Of a DNA stretch of 64,000 nt, positions 1 to 7,467 are shown piece by piece. Position numbers and translations under genes: made by a program. How positions within the stretch are numbered: position 1 is the stretch's first letter; every line of letters begins with the position of its first letter. Origin of the DNA: DASXUG01 sp036504995 (GTDB lineage Bacteria; Pseudomonadota; Gammaproteobacteria; Burkholderiales; Methylophilaceae); NCBI GenBank assembly GCA_036504995.1, contig DASXUG010000015.1, positions 62,001 through 126,000 of the forward strand, given 5' to 3'. The notes under the pieces are model-generated. The model saw only the letters and a list, made by a program, of their open reading frames with translations, was not told the DNA's origin and searched no databases.

Positions 1-31
1 GCTAATGAGTTGTTTGGCACTAATGTGGTGC

Positions 32-985
32 TTAAAGCTTAGCGGCTAAAGCTGCTTCCAATTTGTTTTGGTCAGCCACGAAACCACGAATACCTTCAGC
101 TAATTTCTCTGTTGCCATTGCGTCTTGGTTTAACTCAAAACGGAACTCAGCTTCAGTCATTTTTGCTGGTGCTGTTTTAGTCGCGCCAGTATCTTTCAAT
201 ACTTGCACTAAAGTGCCTTCTGTTGCAGCCAAATCTTGTAGTAAGTTTGGTGAAACAGTTAAGCGGTCACAACCAGCCAAAGCGATTAACTCACCAGTGT
301 TGCGGAATGAAGCGCCCATTACTACAGTTTTGTAACCGTGTTCTTTGTAGTATTGGTAGATAGCACGCACTGAAACCACACCTGGGTCAGTTTCTTGTGT
401 GTATTCTGTGCTTGGGTTTTTAGCTTTGTACCAGTCTAAGATACGGCCAACGAATGGTGAGATTAAGAATACACCAGCTTCTGCACAAGCGCGGGCTTGA
501 CCGAAACCGAATAACAATGTGAGGTTACATTGGATGCCTTCTTTTTCTAAGATTTCGCCAGCTTTAATGCCTTCCCATGTTGAAGCTAATTTAATCAACA
601 CGCGATCTTTGCTAATGCCTGATTCAGCGTAAAGAGCGATTAATTTACGGCCTTTAGCTACCATTGCATCTAGGTTGAAAGATAAACGTGCATCAACTTC
701 TGTTGAGATGCGGCCTGGTACTTCTTTAGTGATTTCTGCACCGATTAACACTGCTAATTTGTCTGCAGCATTGTCGATTTGTTGTTCTTTAGTACCGCCT
801 TGTGCTTTTGCGTATGCAATTGCTGTTTCAATTAACGGTGCGTATTGTGGAATTAAGCTAGCTTTTAAAACGAGTGATGGATTGGTTGTTGCGTCCACTG
901 GTTTAACGCTTTTGATTGCTTCTACATCACCAGTATCTGCAACGATAGTGGTCATGCCTTTAAGTTGGTCTAATAAATTCGCCAT
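32..985 (-). CDS. tal: transaldolase
   Basis: Transaldolase moves a dihydroxyacetone unit between sugar phosphates in the non-oxidative pentose phosphate branch. In methylotrophs it also serves the ribulose monophosphate cycle. The 317-residue length is normal for the TalB type. The N-terminal VDATTNPSL motif and the Schiff-base lysine region VLIKLASTWEGIKAGE are both visible. The start is supported by a strong GGAGG ribosome-binding site a few bases upstream (CCTCC at 991-995 on the plus strand). It is transcribed leftward; its downstream neighbour is outside the window. Confidence 0.96.
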   Translation of the reverse strand: MANLLDQLKGMTTIVADTGDVEAIKSVKPVDATTNPSLVLKASLIPQYAPLIETAIAYAKAQGGTKEQQIDNAADKLAVLIGAEITKEVPGRISTEVDARLSFNLDAMVAKGRKLIALYAESGISKDRVLIKLASTWEGIKAGEILEKEGIQCNLTLLFGFGQARACAEAGVFLISPFVGRILDWYKAKNPSTEYTQETDPGVVSVRAIYQYYKEHGYKTVVMGASFRNTGELIALAGCDRLTVSPNLLQDLAATEGTLVQVLKDTGATKTAPAKMTEAEFRFELNQDAMATEKLAEGIRGFVADQNKLEAALAAKL

Positions 986-1192
986 AGTTTCCTCCGAGTT
1001 TTAACTGTAAATCGACTAAATTTCTAACTAAATAATAGGTCTTAGCAAGGGCTTGCTAGTTAAACATCAACCCATTTCAATACCGCCTTGTAATCAAATA
1101 GCTGTGATTTGTTACAAAAGCTTCATAAATTTGAGCCCATGAGTATAACTCAAAAATTCAATATCAGCATGTAAGTATGATGACAAGCTGAA

Positions 1193-2011
1193 TTAATCTT
1201 CGATTTTTATGTTTTGGTAGTTATCTGGAATTGGTGGATAGCTTAAATTTAAGCTTTTTAGTGCGTTGAGTAATAGCCGCGAAACCATTAAATTGCGGTT
1301 GGTTTTTGAGTCAGCAGGGACTACATACCAAGGCGCATGCTTGGTGGAGGTGGCTACCAGTGCTTGTTCATATGCTTGCATATACTGCGGCCACAGTTTG
1401 CGTTCCTCTAAATCATTAGGGTTGAATTTCCATGTTTTGGTAGGGTCGGTCAGGCGCTCCTGCATTCTGGTTTTTTGTTCTTGTTTTGAAATATGTAGGA
1501 AGCATTTGATGATAGTCGTCCCAGTTTCCGTCAACATGCGTTCGAAATCGTTAATTTGCGCGTAGCGTCGCTTACATTCTGCATCGTCTATCCAATTGTG
1601 TACTTTGACTATTAGTACATCTTCATAATGGCTGCGGTTAAATACGACTAATTCGCCCGCTTGGGGTATTTGGGCATGTACGCGCCATAGGTAATCGTGA
1701 GCGAGCTCTTCTATACTGGGCGCTTTAAAACTCACCGCACGCGAGCTACGTGGGTTGCAACCAGTTAACAGTTGGCTGATAGTGCCATCTTTACCGCTGG
1801 CATCGATGCCCTGCGCAATCACCAAAACCTTATGTTTGCCTTGTGCGTGCAGGGTATTTTGCAGCGCACGAATTTCAATCGCTATTTTTTCCAACTCTGC
1901 TAAATCAGAAGCTTTATCGCCATTGCGTTGAGATTTATCTTGCGGATCAAATGCGCTAAGCGAAAAGCCTGTAGTAACGCGATATTGATCTAAATTGCTG
2001 GGCTTTGCCAT
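1193..2011 (-). CDS. polyphosphate kinase 2 family protein (PPK2)
   Basis: Predicted polyphosphate-dependent nucleotide kinase that moves phosphate between polyphosphate and nucleotides. The Walker A-like stretch GIDASGKDGT and the RSHYEDVL motif after it are typical of PPK2. The reading frame is open to 2098, but those extra 29 codons lie over a dispersed palindromic repeat. I therefore place the start at 2011 (MAKPSNLDQYRV), giving 272 residues, the usual size of a single-domain PPK2. Substrate class (AMP, ADP or NMP) cannot be told from the sequence. Confidence 0.88.
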   Translation of the reverse strand: MAKPSNLDQYRVTTGFSLSAFDPQDKSQRNGDKASDLAELEKIAIEIRALQNTLHAQGKHKVLVIAQGIDASGKDGTISQLLTGCNPRSSRAVSFKAPSIEELAHDYLWRVHAQIPQAGELVVFNRSHYEDVLIVKVHNWIDDAECKRRYAQINDFERMLTETGTTIIKCFLHISKQEQKTRMQERLTDPTKTWKFNPNDLEERKLWPQYMQAYEQALVATSTKHAPWYVVPADSKTNRNLMVSRLLLNALKSLNLSYPPIPDNYQNIKIED

Positions 2012-2062
2012 TTTGACACTTACCTTTGTGGTGGTTGCATATCCATTGATTGTAACGAACCC

Positions 2063-2129
2063 ATCACTCTCGCGAAAGCGGGAATCCACTTTACTCATCT
2101 AACCCAGATTCCAGCTTTCACGAAAATGA
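2063..2129. repeat. two-armed palindromic repeat, copy A (diverged)
   Basis: Two arms in inverted orientation (CTCGCGAAAGCGGGAATCC, then GATTCCAGCTTTCACGAAAA) separated by about 20 bases. The layout matches the better kept copies at 43665-43736 and 50138-50209. It overlaps the open N-terminal extension of the PPK2 frame, which argues against the longer start. REP- or MITE-like; no transposase is nearby. Confidence 0.6.
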
Positions 2130-2190
2130 AAATATTTACATCATTTTTATGAATGAACTCAACACTTCTTGCTTTAAAGAAGGATTTTGA

Positions 2191-3182
2191 TTATTGCGAT
2201 GCAAGATGATCCAGCGGGCTAGTGACTCCACGCCCGCCTTTGTTAAGAACATGGGTATAAATCATGGTGGTTGCCACATCACTATGCCCTAATAGTTCTT
2301 GTACAGTTCTAATATCGTAGCCGCCTTCAAGTAAATGCGTGGCAAAGCTGTGGCGCATGGTATGCGGTGTGGCAAGTTTGGTTAAAGCCGCCAAATTGAC
2401 TGCTTTTTTAACCGCACGTTGCACAGTTTTTTCATCCGCATGATGCCGTCTAATCTTGTTGGAGCGCGGGTCAACCGACAGCTTAATTGATGGAAACACA
2501 TACTACCAAGCCCAATCTTTTGCGCCATTTTGGTACTTTTTATCTAAAGCCATCGGCATAAATACCTCGCCATGGCCTGTGTGCAAATCTTCTGCGTGCA
2601 AAGCTCGTACTTTAAGCAAGTGCTGCTTTAAAGGTTCAACCAAACTTGCAGGCAGCATGGTTACTCTATCTTTAAAGCCTTTGCCTTCACGCACCAAAAT
2701 TTCGCGCTTGGCTAAATCGACATCTTTTACCCGCAAGCGCAGGCATTCCATCACCCGCAAACCGCTCCCATAAAGCAAACTTACAATTAGCCACATCGTA
2801 CCATCTAAACGAGTCAGCACCGCGTTTACCTCATCCCTTGTTAACACCGCTGGCAGGCGTTTAGGCGCTTTAGCTTGAGTCACATTATCTAGCCAAGGTA
2901 AATCGACCCCCAGCACCTCTTTGTATAAAAACAATATGGCGCTTTTGGCCTGGTTTTGTGTGCTAGATGACACATTGCGGGCGACAGCTAAATGACTCAA
3001 AAATCCCTCCACCTCTGCCGAACCCAAGTCTTTAGGGTGCCGCTTGCCATGATGCAGAATGTAGCGTTCAATCCAATCTAAATATGCCTGCTCTGTTCTG
3101 CGGCTATAGTGCTTAACACGAATACGCGTCGCAACTTGGTCAAGCAGTTTGGGGGGGTGACTTCTATAGGTGTGTTTGACAT
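2191..3182 (-). pseudogene. intI: integron integrase IntI, disrupted by frameshift and amber codon
   Basis: Integron-type tyrosine recombinase of about 330 residues if repaired. The N-terminal region (LLDQVATRIRVKHYSRRTEQ) and the core (STQNQAKSAILFLY) are typical of IntI. The integron-specific segment between the catalytic arginine and the first histidine motif (ALDKKYQNGAKDWAW) is present, and so are the HTMRHSFATHLLEGG, LLGHSDV and MIYTHVL motifs. Two lesions break it. The C tract at 3151-3157 has seven Cs where eight would join the ATG at 3180-3182 to the rest. Codon 2503-2505 is TAG where the family usually has glutamine (AW-stop-YVFPS). It points away from the cassette array, as IntI genes do. 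Suppression or slippage could in principle give some product. Confidence 0.9.
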
Positions 3183-3320
3183 ATTAATATCACTCAAGTA
3201 GGGTGCTATATAAACAAACTAACAATTGATTTTAATGATGAATTTAATATTTAAAAATATATTATACACCTGCCTCTCTAAAATTTTAGGGACGGATTTG
3301 GTGTCTACTTTACGTTAGGG
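3183..3320 (+). other. putative attI region and intI/cassette promoter region
   Basis: The AT-rich stretch between the start of intI and the first cassette is where attI is expected. It ends in a core-site sequence GTTAGGG at 3314-3320, which matches the GTTRRRY recombination site, so the first cassette boundary is most likely just after 3314. I did not find a clear LexA box or a strong cassette promoter. Confidence 0.6.
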
Positions 3321-3328
3321 TTTTTAAC

Positions 3329-3568
3329 TTGAGCGAACTAAAAAGAGTCACAGTTTATGTAGATCATGTTGAATCATCCGCTGATTTCGACTGGGTTCAG
3401 AATTGGCTCTTCAAGTGGGAAGGAAAAGCTAAAGTGGCTGCATATTCTTCAGGTGGCTGGGAGCACTGTTGGGATATAGAAGCTCCAGTTGAGGCTATCG
3501 AGGAATTACCAGTAAATTGGCTTTGTGCAAGCGAATGGGCAACCCCTGAGATATATGGCAAACCCTAA
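3329..3568 (+). CDS. integron cassette 1: small hypothetical protein
   Basis: Encodes 79 residues from a TTG start eight bases after the attI core site, and is the first cassette gene. The product is acidic and tryptophan-rich (DFDWVQNWLFKWEGK, GGWEHCWDIEAP), with no signal peptide or membrane segment. I do not recognise a family. Position directly behind attI, plus strand and an attC starting at its last codons are the normal layout of a gene cassette. TTG is the only start close to the boundary. Confidence 0.65.
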   Translation: MSELKRVTVYVDHVESSADFDWVQNWLFKWEGKAKVAAYSSGGWEHCWDIEAPVEAIEELPVNWLCASEWATPEIYGKP

Positions 3569-3620
3569 CCCATCATTTAAGCGGGACGCCTAACGGCGCC
3601 CCTTAATTCAAACTTTAGGA
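3563..3620 (+). other. attC site 1 (altered core)
   Basis: Short attC (58 bp): R'' CCCTAAC, central imperfect hairpin around GCGGGACGCC / GGCGCCCC, then R'. The R' core reads TTTAGGA where the other sites have GTTAGGY. The G at the expected crossover point is replaced by T, so this site is probably inactive or weak. Confidence 0.85.
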
Positions 3621-3625
3621 GTCAT

Positions 3626-4231
3626 ATGAAATCGCTAGGCCTCGCAATATTAACCGCATTCATTCTGTATGGGTGTGCCAGCGCATTGAATGTGAAAAAT
3701 GCTGAAAATCATGCCCAAGCTGGCTATGCTGCACAGAGAAATGGCGATTGGCAAAACTCTATGCGTCAATTCGCGCAGGCAGTTGTCAACGCCGACCTTG
3801 GAGATGCCGACCCACAAGGCAAGTCAATTGTAAATTATGAGTACGGTCGCTCTCTTGGTGTGCTGTGTAAATATGAAGATGCCGAGAAATATTTACTTCG
3901 CTCTAAAGAGCTGAAAGAACAACTAGGTCTATCACCGTATTTAGCTCTTTACGAACTCGGACTTCTCAGCGAAACACAAGGCAAATATCCAGCCGCCGCA
4001 ATTTACTTTGCTCAACTAATTCCAGAAATGAAAAAAGAGGGGTTACAAAGCCGCTATCCGCTGGGTGTCGCTGACGCTTATGACAGATATGCTACTGCGC
4101 TGGAAAAAACAGGTAAAACAACTGAGGCTTCGGGTCAACGCAAAGAAGCAAGTGCCATTCGCGCGGCAAATCCTGATGCAAAAGCTTTCGGGGCGCTCAC
4201 GCCATACGGTACTCAGTGTGCAAACTCCTAA
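3626..4231 (+). CDS. integron cassette 2: TPR-like lipoprotein
   Basis: Encodes 201 residues beginning with a lipoprotein signal peptide (LTAFILYGCAS, lipobox cysteine at about residue 17), so it is probably anchored in the outer or inner membrane. The mature part is helical and repeat-like (ENHAQAGYAAQRNGDWQNSM, KYEDAEKYLLRSKELKEQ), consistent with two or three tetratricopeptide repeats. No catalytic motif is seen. An AGGAG ribosome site precedes the ATG. It is a typical cassette gene between attC1 and attC2, and its role is unknown. Confidence 0.75.
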   Translation: MKSLGLAILTAFILYGCASALNVKNAENHAQAGYAAQRNGDWQNSMRQFAQAVVNADLGDADPQGKSIVNYEYGRSLGVLCKYEDAEKYLLRSKELKEQLGLSPYLALYELGLLSETQGKYPAAAIYFAQLIPEMKKEGLQSRYPLGVADAYDRYATALEKTGKTTEASGQRKEASAIRAANPDAKAFGALTPYGTQCANS

Positions 4232-4291
4232 CCAATCCATCAAGCGGGACGTTGCGCTGACGCGCATCGCCCCTTATCTCAAACGTTAGGT
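4226..4291 (+). other. attC site 2
   Basis: 66-bp attC with R'' TCCTAAC, arm CAAGCGGGAC, a central GCGCTGACGCGC palindrome, and R' GTTAGGT at 4285-4291. It overlaps the end of the lipoprotein gene. Confidence 0.9.
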
Positions 4292-4295
4292 ATAA

Positions 4296-4586
4296 ATGAA
4301 CGCTCAGATGAAAATACTTCTAGAGCAATTAGTAATTGTATTGCTTGGACTTGCTTTCTTTTTGTTATTTGGTTTTTCAGTTTCATATCTACCCAAAATC
4401 TTGCCCCCTTCACTAGGCTTTTTAGCTTACGCTTTAGCAATACTGTCTTTTATTGGGTTTTTACTTGTAATATTTGGCAGCTGGGGCATTGGCCCTATTG
4501 GCAAAAGAAGAAATATAGTTGCCATGGAAATGGACAAGCTAAGACGGAAAAAGTATGAAAAAGCTAAACAGCCATGGGAGTGCTAA
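4296..4586 (+). CDS. integron cassette 3: small membrane protein
   Basis: Encodes 96 residues with two strongly hydrophobic segments (about residues 10-30 and 40-62) and a short basic, charged tail (KRRNIVAMEMDKLRRKKYEK). It is probably an inner-membrane protein with the tail in the cytoplasm. The start lies four bases after the attC2 core site, so translation probably depends on the immediate cassette boundary. No family recognised. It is one of several membrane proteins in this array. Confidence 0.68.
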   Translation: MNAQMKILLEQLVIVLLGLAFFLLFGFSVSYLPKILPPSLGFLAYALAILSFIGFLLVIFGSWGIGPIGKRRNIVAMEMDKLRRKKYEKAKQPWEC

Positions 4587-4589
4587 TGT

Positions 4590-4649
4590 ACCTAACCCAT
4601 CATCCAAGCGAGACTGGCTAAAGCCAGCCCCTTAATTCAAACGTTAGGC
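4590..4649 (+). other. attC site 3
   Basis: 60-bp attC: R'' ACCTAAC, arm CAAGCGAGACTGGC, loop TAAA, arm GCCAGCCCCTT, R' GTTAGGC at 4643-4649. Confidence 0.92.
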
Positions 4650-4658
4650 ATTACGAAA

Positions 4659-4961
4659 ATGACGATTAACCCAATTGAGGATGCTATTAGAAACTTAGGT
4701 GTTAAGAACCTTTTTAAAGTTGACGAAACGAACTATAAAATTGCCTTCCTACTTCATGAAAGTGATTGGCATCCACTCAAAGCTGATTGGTGGCGGGGTA
4801 AGCAAGTTTGTATTATTGGGGCAGATATAAATGGCAATTTCTTCTTACGACATTCTGATGGATCAGTTAGATATTGGGAGCATAAAAGCAATTCTGATAA
4901 AGTCATATCAAAAAGCGTAAAAGATTTTATTAACAACATTGAATGGAGCAACGATTTTTAA
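4659..4961 (+). CDS. integron cassette 4: possible SMI1/KNR4 (SUKH)-like protein
   Basis: Encodes 100 residues, soluble. The central GADINGNFFLRHSDGSV and following RYWEHKS resemble the strand-turn-strand segment seen in SMI1/KNR4 (SUKH) proteins. The tail SKSVKDFINNIE resembles their final helix. SUKH proteins often act as immunity proteins against contact-dependent or polymorphic toxins. The match is by eye and the protein is short, so the family call is tentative. It is flanked by attC3 and attC4; no toxin partner is in the cassette. Confidence 0.6.
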   Translation: MTINPIEDAIRNLGVKNLFKVDETNYKIAFLLHESDWHPLKADWWRGKQVCIIGADINGNFFLRHSDGSVRYWEHKSNSDKVISKSVKDFINNIEWSNDF

Positions 4962-4962
4962 T

Positions 4963-5020
4963 GCCTAACCCATCATTCAAGCGGGATGCCTAAGGGCGCC
5001 CCTTACTTCAAACGTTAGGC
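4963..5020 (+). other. attC site 4
   Basis: 58-bp attC with R'' GCCTAAC, arm CAAGCGGGATGCC, loop TAAG, arm GGCGCCCCTT, and R' GTTAGGC at 5014-5020. This is the best preserved short site in the array. Confidence 0.93.
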
Positions 5021-5028
5021 ATTAAGAC

Positions 5029-5361
5029 ATGGCAACATCCCAAACTACCGTTGATTATTTGCTCGACCAGCTTTCTGGCTCAGGTGACGCCAGCGCAAAG
5101 AAAATGTTTGGTGAGTTCTGCTTGTACTTTGCGGGCAAGCCAGTCGGATTGGTTTGCGACAACCAGTTATTTCTCAAACCTACGAAGGCAGTCCAGTCTT
5201 TGATCTCGAGTCCAATTCAGGGGTCACCGTATCCCAAAGCCAAACCGCACTTTCTTATCGAAGCTGACTTGTGGGAAGACCGTGACTGGCTTGCTAAGCT
5301 AATTCAGGTTACGGCAGCCGAACTTCCAGCTCCGAAACCAAAGAAAAGAAAGAATGCCTAA
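5029..5361 (+). CDS. integron cassette 5: TfoX N-terminal domain protein
   Basis: Encodes 110 residues matching the N-terminal domain of TfoX/Sxy: KKMFGEFCLYFAGKPVGLVCDNQLFLKPT is the conserved core, written here as one family stretch in two parts, KKMFGEFCLYFAGK and PVGLVCDNQLFLKP. It lacks the TfoX C-terminal domain. Stand-alone TfoX-N proteins are known as frequent integron cassettes. A role in competence is not implied by this domain alone. The basic tail (PKPKKRKNA) might bind nucleic acid. The gene ends inside the next attC. Confidence 0.85.
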   Translation: MATSQTTVDYLLDQLSGSGDASAKKMFGEFCLYFAGKPVGLVCDNQLFLKPTKAVQSLISSPIQGSPYPKAKPHFLIEADLWEDRDWLAKLIQVTAAELPAPKPKKRKNA

Positions 5362-5480
5362 CAAAAGTGTTCAACGCGGACAGTTTGTGGCGGGACATTC
5401 GCTTCGCAAATTTTACGCCACGCTGCAAACCATTTCGCCAGCAGACTGGTTTCGTTCTGCTGGGTAACTTGGCGTTAGGT
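5356..5480 (+). other. attC site 5 (long, VCR-like)
   Basis: 125-bp attC from R'' GCCTAAC (5356-5362) to R' GTTAGGT (5474-5480), with inner arms around CAACGCGGACAG and a long imperfect hairpin. Its length and sequence differ sharply from the 58-66 bp sites around it, which suggests that this cassette came from another integron lineage. Confidence 0.85.
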
Positions 5481-5486
5481 TTGAGT

Positions 5487-5576
5487 ATGCAGTTTCCTTT
5501 AAGACTCCTTTCATTGTTACTTGTAATTAAATTGCTTATCGGCTCAATCTTCATCTTTTGTTATAAAAGCCGTTGA
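5487..5576 (+). CDS. integron cassette 6: putative 29-residue membrane peptide
   Basis: A short open frame starts seven bases after the attC5 core site and encodes 29 residues that are almost wholly hydrophobic (LLSLLLVIKLLIGSIFIFC) with a basic end. It would make a single membrane helix. Only its position at the cassette boundary and its composition support it, so it may be chance. Confidence 0.3.
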   Translation: MQFPLRLLSLLLVIKLLIGSIFIFCYKSR

Positions 5577-5963
5577 TCCACTTTAGCTAGCTTTATTCCA
5601 CCCAAAAGTAACGATTACAAATTTACCCTCACCATCAATTTCAAATGTACACAAATAGTGGAGTTTAAAGCGCCATTTTTTGGCGCAACAGAGTTTTCTT
5701 TGTTAATGGCCCCATCTCACTTCCATATCCACCATATTGCTAGTTATGTGTGAATCCGTTTTTTTGGTTTGCGCTGGTAGTGAATTTTGTGGTATTTTTT
5801 AAATTCTAGTTTGGTTGGTTTTGGTATTTTTTTATGTTTGTTACAGTTTATCTGAACCTATCATTCAAGCGGGACTAGTTAACGCCAGCCCCTTTATCTA
5901 TGCATCGTGATTGCCATAGCAGCAACGGTTTTGCTGCACAATACGTAAGAGAGGAGAGTTGAA
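5577..5963. other. cassette-type non-coding stretch with degenerate attC (5853-5897)
   Basis: No convincing gene here. At 5853-5897 there is an attC remnant: CTGAACC in the R'' position, then the conserved arm CATTCAAGCGGGACTAG, the loop TTAA and CGCCAGCCCCTT. The R' core site is missing, replaced by unrelated sequence that leads into the next gene. A short minus-strand frame at about 5588-5720 ending in FVIVTFGWNKAS could be a gene remnant. Confidence 0.6.
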
Positions 5964-7367
5964 ATGAACCTGATTTTGGAATGGAATTACATTCTGCTTG
6001 AAGCCATTCGCAACGTGGGCAAACTGCCGCCCACTAGTCCCGATCTTTCTCGCGGTGGTCCGCCACAGGTGGCGCGGTCAATCGGTGTCGTCTACACCGC
6101 CGTTTACGACGCTTGGAGTGCCTACGATGCGGTTGCCAAGCCAGTGCATCGTACCACTCCGCGCAAACCAGTTGCGCAGCACTCTGACACAAATCGTCGA
6201 AAAGCCATCAGTCAAGCGGCTTATCGAGCTCTTATCGACCAGTTTCCACCAGCCATTTACGAAGGCGGTTTTCGTCCCGCCTACGAAGCCATGCTGGCGG
6301 CTCAGCTTGCTAAGGAAGGCATTACCATAGGTGGACCCACTACTGCGCCAATAGATGTTGGCAACCAGGCAGCCGATGACGTATTGGCCTTCCGACACCA
6401 TGACAACGCGAATCAGTCAGGATTGTATGCGGACACCAGTGGCTACTCCTCAGTGAATAAGCCCATGGCCGTATTGCTGCCCGCTGAGCCAGATGCTATA
6501 AGCTTTCCAGGTCGCTGGCAGGCGCTGACCTATCTGAACAGTGCTCACGAAGCCAAGACGCCCAAGTTTATCGCCCCGTATTGGGGTAATGTTAAGCCCT
6601 TTGCTCTTACAAGTGGCAGTCAATTCCGCCCGACCACGCCGCCGCAGTCGCCACTGAGCCAAGGTTATCTTGATCAAGCTAAGCATGTGATTGATATTCA
6701 GGCGCGGCTGACTCCTGAACAGAAAGTGATTGCCGAATACTGGGCTGATGGTCCGAACTCAGAGCTGCCCCCAGGCCACTGGACTGAGTTCGCCGCCTTT
6801 GTAACCGAGCGTTACAACTTTGACATGAGTCAAACTGTCAAGCTTTACTTTGCGCTAGCTAACGCTATCTTTGATGCCAGCATTGCAACTTGGGACGCTA
6901 AACGCGCTTTTGATTATGTTCGCCCCATTACGGCCATTCGTCACCTGTTCCGAGGCAAGCGCATCTTAGGCTGGGCAGGGGCAGGCAAAGGCACACAAGA
7001 AATACTAGGTGAAACTTGGAAGCCGTTTCAGGTCCCATCCTTCCCAACCCCGCCGTTCTCTGAGTTTACCTCGGGCCATAGTGGTTTCTCTATGGCCGCT
7101 GCCACAGTACTTAAGCGTTTTACGGGCAGTGACAAGTTTGGTTTCTTCTATGCGCAGAGTACGCCACTTAAGGCCGACCCCAGCGAGCCAGTGACCGATG
7201 TTGTTCTGCACTGGCCCACATTCAGCTCGGCGGCACAGCAGGCTGGGGAGTCGCGCCTCTACGGTGGCATTCATTTCTATGAAGGCAATGTGGTTGGATT
7301 GGAACTTGGTGAAAAGGTCGGCAATGCGGCGTACGCAAAGGCACAGGACCTGTGGTCTGGGGCATAG
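5964..7367 (+). CDS. vanadium-dependent haloperoxidase-like PAP2 superfamily protein
   Basis: Encodes 467 residues of the vanadium haloperoxidase / PAP2 acid phosphatase superfamily. The three vanadate- or phosphate-binding motifs are all visible: K-x6-RP (KRAFDYVRP, about residue 313), SGH (FTSGHSGFS, about residue 371) and SR-x5-H (SRLYGGIH, about residue 431). The active site therefore appears complete. Peroxidase versus phosphatase activity cannot be told from this. There is no obvious signal peptide. A GAGAGGAGAG ribosome site precedes the ATG. The gene lies among cassettes between two decayed attC sites and looks more GC-rich than its neighbours, so it may be a large old cassette or a separate insertion. 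Confidence 0.85.
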   Translation: MNLILEWNYILLEAIRNVGKLPPTSPDLSRGGPPQVARSIGVVYTAVYDAWSAYDAVAKPVHRTTPRKPVAQHSDTNRRKAISQAAYRALIDQFPPAIYEGGFRPAYEAMLAAQLAKEGITIGGPTTAPIDVGNQAADDVLAFRHHDNANQSGLYADTSGYSSVNKPMAVLLPAEPDAISFPGRWQALTYLNSAHEAKTPKFIAPYWGNVKPFALTSGSQFRPTTPPQSPLSQGYLDQAKHVIDIQARLTPEQKVIAEYWADGPNSELPPGHWTEFAAFVTERYNFDMSQTVKLYFALANAIFDASIATWDAKRAFDYVRPITAIRHLFRGKRILGWAGAGKGTQEILGETWKPFQVPSFPTPPFSEFTSGHSGFSMAAATVLKRFTGSDKFGFFYAQSTPLKADPSEPVTDVVLHWPTFSSAAQQAGESRLYGGIHFYEGNVVGLELGEKVGNAAYAKAQDLWSGA

Positions 7368-7369
7368 GG

Positions 7370-7450
7370 GGAACTAGCAAATTGTGCAAGCGGACCGCAT
7401 TAGGTGCGGCCGCTTCTAAACTACCCCTAACCCTTAACTCAAAGGTTCGA
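7370..7450 (+). other. two degenerate attC remnants
   Basis: The inverted repeat AAGCGGACCGCA (7388-7399) / TGCGGCCGCTT (7405-7415) pairs with one unpaired base, as in attC arms with extrahelical bases, but clear R'' and R' boxes are missing. It is followed by CCCTAAC (7425-7431) joined directly to CCTTAACTCAAAGGTTCGA, which looks like an attC whose central hairpin has been deleted. Confidence 0.5.
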
Positions 7451-7467
7451 TTGCAATAGCCAACACC

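Noticed and set aside
2012..2098. N-terminal extension of the PPK2 gene
   Set aside because: The extra codons lie over copy A of the palindromic repeat, and the family starts near MAKPSNL.
3183..3320. LexA box in front of intI
   Set aside because: No CTGT-N8-ACAG pattern seen, so SOS control is not supported.
5588..5720. Minus-strand frame ending FVIVTFGWNKAS
   Set aside because: No start codon and a stop upstream; at most a gene remnant.
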